Positions 62,339 to 64,000 of a stretch of 64,000 bases of DNA are shown piece after piece. Position numbers and translations under genes: made by a program. The first letter of the stretch is position 1. Every line of letters begins with the position of its first letter. The notes beneath the pieces are model-generated. The model did no database searches. It saw only the letters and a list, made by a program, of their open reading frames with translations, and was not told the DNA's origin. This DNA comes from Clostridiales bacterium (lineage in GTDB: Bacteria > Bacillota > Clostridia > Christensenellales > Aristaeellaceae), in assembly GCA_015056325.1 (NCBI GenBank), contig SVGL01000012.1:18399-82398 (forward strand). The letters run 5' to 3'.

Positions 62339-63318
62339 TCGGTCAGCTCCAGTTCTTCCTTCATGCGGGCAACCACCTGGGCGATGGCTTCGTCCAGGGG
62401 CAGAAGCACGGTTGCGCCGGCAGCCTGGGCATGTCCGCCGCCGCCGAAGCTCTGCGCCACGCCGCTCACCTTGTGGGGCGCGACCGCCCGCAGGCTCAGC
62501 TTGACGCTGCCGTCCGCCTGTTCCCGGGCGAATACGCACATGCGCACGCCCAGTACATCCAGGCCGTAGTTGACGATGATCTCCGCGTCCTCACCCAGTG
62601 CGCCGCAGTCAGCGAAGTCCTTTTGCGTCAGGCGAATGGACGTGATACGGCCCTCCTCGTGGAAGGTCAGGCTCTCGAGAGCCTTGGCCAGCAGCGCCAC
62701 CTGACGCGGCGGACGCTCCCGGTACAGCCTGCGGTACGCCTCCGCAATGGGTGCGCCAGCCTCCACCAGCTCACCCATGACCCGATAGGCCTCGGGGGTG
62801 GTGCTGTTGTAGACCAGGTGGCCGGTGTCGGTGCTCAGGCCGACCGCCAGGCACAGGGCCACGTCAGCCGTGATGGTGCAGCCCAGCCGCTTAAGCAGCT
62901 CGTAGATGATCAGGCAGTTGGCCGGAGCCGCGCCGTCCACGGCGTTCTCCTGGCAGTAGCAGGTGTTGGTGCCATGGTGATCCACCTGGGCAGTGTGGGC
63001 AGCCTTCTCCTTCAGGATATTGCAGCGGCCCATGCGCTTTTCGTCAGAGACGTCCACACACAGCAGCAGATCGAAGGGCTCGTCCGCCTCTTCAGGCATG
63101 CGGAAGCCCTCCGCTCCCGGCAGGAAGCAGAGTACACCCGGGATCTTGTCCTGGCAGTACAGCGCAACCTGCTTGTCTAGCTCCAGCAAACCCAGCCGCA
63201 GCGCCAGCGCACTGCCCACGGTATCGCCGTCAGGGCTGATGTGGCACACCAGCGCGATGCGCTTTGCCCCGCGGATGGCGGAAATCACGCCGTCAAGGGG
63301 TCTCGTCGTCCTCATCAT
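62335..63318 (-). CDS. nrnA: DHH/DHHA1 phosphoesterase NrnA (nanoRNase/pAp phosphatase)
   Basis: A 327-residue protein with DHH motifs HISPDGDTVGSALAL, CVDVSDEKRMGR, VDHHGTNTCY and the DHHA1 motif FGGGGHAQAAGATV. NrnA degrades 2-5-nt RNAs and pAp. The ATG at 63318 (or 63315) lies inside the end of rbfA with GGAGAAT 8 bases upstream. The rbfA-nrnA-truB-ribF order is the classical Bacillota arrangement. Confidence 0.92.
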   Translation of the reverse strand: MMRTTRPLDGVISAIRGAKRIALVCHISPDGDTVGSALALRLGLLELDKQVALYCQDKIPGVLCFLPGAEGFRMPEEADEPFDLLLCVDVSDEKRMGRCNILKEKAAHTAQVDHHGTNTCYCQENAVDGAAPANCLIIYELLKRLGCTITADVALCLAVGLSTDTGHLVYNSTTPEAYRVMGELVEAGAPIAEAYRRLYRERPPRQVALLAKALESLTFHEEGRITSIRLTQKDFADCGALGEDAEIIVNYGLDVLGVRMCVFAREQADGSVKLSLRAVAPHKVSGVAQSFGGGGHAQAAGATVLLPLDEAIAQVVARMKEELELTE

Positions 63319-63670
63319 GATGATTCTCCATCTTCTGTGCGTCCGCCAGCACCTTGGCGATGTGCACGCCATAAGCAATGTTCTCATCGCTGACGAAGGT
63401 CAGCTCGGGGCTGTAGCGGATGATGATGTTATGGCCCAGCTCGCGGCGGATGAAACCGGCGGCCTTCTTCAGCGCAGCCATCATGCCCTCGCGCTTGTCA
63501 TCCTCCAGCACGGACACGTAGATCTTCGCATAGCGCAGATCGCGGGTCACGTCGGCGTGGGTGATGGAGAAGGTGCACTTGGTGCGGGGATCGTTCACAT
63601 CCTCACGGATGATGCGGTCCACCTCGCGACGGACCTCCTCGGAAATACGGTCAATACGGTTATAGCTCAT
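63293..63670 (-). CDS. rbfA: 30S ribosome-binding factor A
   Basis: A 125-residue RbfA with a KH-like fold: RISEEVRREVDRIIREDVND, then the VTRDLRYAKIYVSVL signature and IRYSPELTFVSDENI. It aids 16S rRNA 5'-end maturation and cold adaptation. GGAGAG lies upstream of the ATG. It follows infB at some distance, the stop-codon-anchored repeat lying between them. Confidence 0.94.
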   Translation of the reverse strand: MSYNRIDRISEEVRREVDRIIREDVNDPRTKCTFSITHADVTRDLRYAKIYVSVLEDDKREGMMAALKKAAGFIRRELGHNIIIRYSPELTFVSDENIAYGVHIAKVLADAQKMENHHDEDDETP

Positions 63671-63780
63671 GGTCTCTCCTTGTTGTTGCTTTTAACAAGC
63701 AAGGGGAAGGCACGGTAATCGTGGCCCTCCCCTGCCTTTGGATTCAGTTATCTTTCCCTCAAACCTCACGCGCGCACACC

Positions 63781-63869
63781 CTCAACCGAAGGCGCTCAAC
63801 TCAATCGCGAAATGGGTGTCCAGAGGGCCGATGGCCCTTTGGCGGGGATGTAAGGGGCAGCGCCCCTTA
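63781..63869 (-). repeat. Stop-codon-anchored repeat, copy 2
   Basis: Read on the minus strand it begins with the infB stop TAA, then GGGGCGCTGCCCC and CCGCCAAAGGGCC...GGCCCTCTGG, and ends GATTGAGTTGAGCGCC. About 8 differences in 87 positions from the copy at 40549-40635 by hand alignment. Confidence 0.8.
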
Positions 63870-64000
63870 CCGGGGGATTTCCTCCATGATGAAGCACTCG
63901 ATGATGTCGCCTTCCTTGATGTCGTTGTGGCCCTCGAGGGACATACCGCACTCGAAGCCTTCCTTCATCTCCTTGACGTCTTCCTTGTAGTGCTTCAGGC
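63867..64000 (-). CDS. infB: Translation initiation factor IF-2, C-terminal fragment (runs off right edge)
   Basis: The last 44 codons of a minus-strand gene read [20 protein letters not shown] and end [12 protein letters not shown], the standard C-terminus of IF-2 domain IV. The rest lies beyond base 64000. The rbfA-nrnA-truB-ribF genes downstream confirm the identity. Confidence 0.9.
   Translation of the reverse strand, partial: LKHYKEDVKEMKEGFECGMSLEGHNDIKEGDIIECFIMEEIPR

Overview
The window looks like a moderately GC-rich, anaerobic Clostridia-type Bacillota genome, probably from a plant-fibre-degrading gut or rumen bacterium. Supporting this are strong AGGAGG ribosome sites with frequent TTG/GTG starts, textbook sigma-A promoters (TTGACA, 17 bp, TATAAT), a T-box in front of proS, a class 1B pyrD with pyrK, msm-type sugar importers without a dedicated ATPase, and a minimal sufC-sufB Fe-S pair. 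I see no tRNA, rRNA, transposase, phage gene or CRISPR array. Species assignment is not possible from sequence alone.

Layout. 1-8.3 kb: end of a membrane protein, a zinc-ribbon/DinB polymerase pair, glycogen phosphorylase and a GH13 alpha-glycosidase behind a cre-like operator, then sufC-sufB. 8.4-29.7 kb: an arabinoxylan/arabinan/galactoside utilisation region, nearly all on the minus strand. It holds a secreted GH10 xylanase, a cytosolic and a secreted GH51 arabinofuranosidase, a secreted GH43 arabinanase, a cytosolic GH27 alpha-galactosidase, and two sugar ABC importers. The importers sit on either side of an NHL/TPR/YIP1 membrane protein and a DUF5696-like exported protein in one tightly overlapping operon. 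29.7-41.4 kb: a propeller-like orphan, an ECF sigma/DUF4349/SIMPL operon, a polar amino-acid importer, a GNAT, a DUF990-type ABC-2 exporter with a structured leader, an S24 regulator and an RNHCP zinc protein. 41.5-48.6 kb: a secreted orphan and the pyrimidine operon pyrC-K-D-F-E-B-I. 48.9-55.9 kb: coiled-coil membrane proteins (one with an 11-C tract), phosphoglucomutase, orphans, a tandem M28 membrane peptidase pair and trmO. 56-64 kb: T-box and proS, recO, a GNAT, and the infB-rbfA-nrnA-truB-ribF translation operon running off the right end.

How the genes work together. Secreted GH10, GH43 and GH51 enzymes cut arabinoxylan and arabinan outside. The two binding-protein importers take up oligosaccharides, and cytosolic GH51 and GH27 finish the hydrolysis. 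Phosphoglucomutase, glycogen phosphorylase and the GH13 enzyme handle stored or imported alpha-glucans.

The non-coding layer is the most unusual part. There is a train of about ten small perfect hairpins inside the importer operon, a second small train at 50.7 kb, and an approximately 87-bp repeat that begins exactly on a stop codon in both copies. Palindromic elements sit just after stop codons through the pyr operon, and the last 21 bp of pyrI are duplicated on the far side of a secreted orphan gene.
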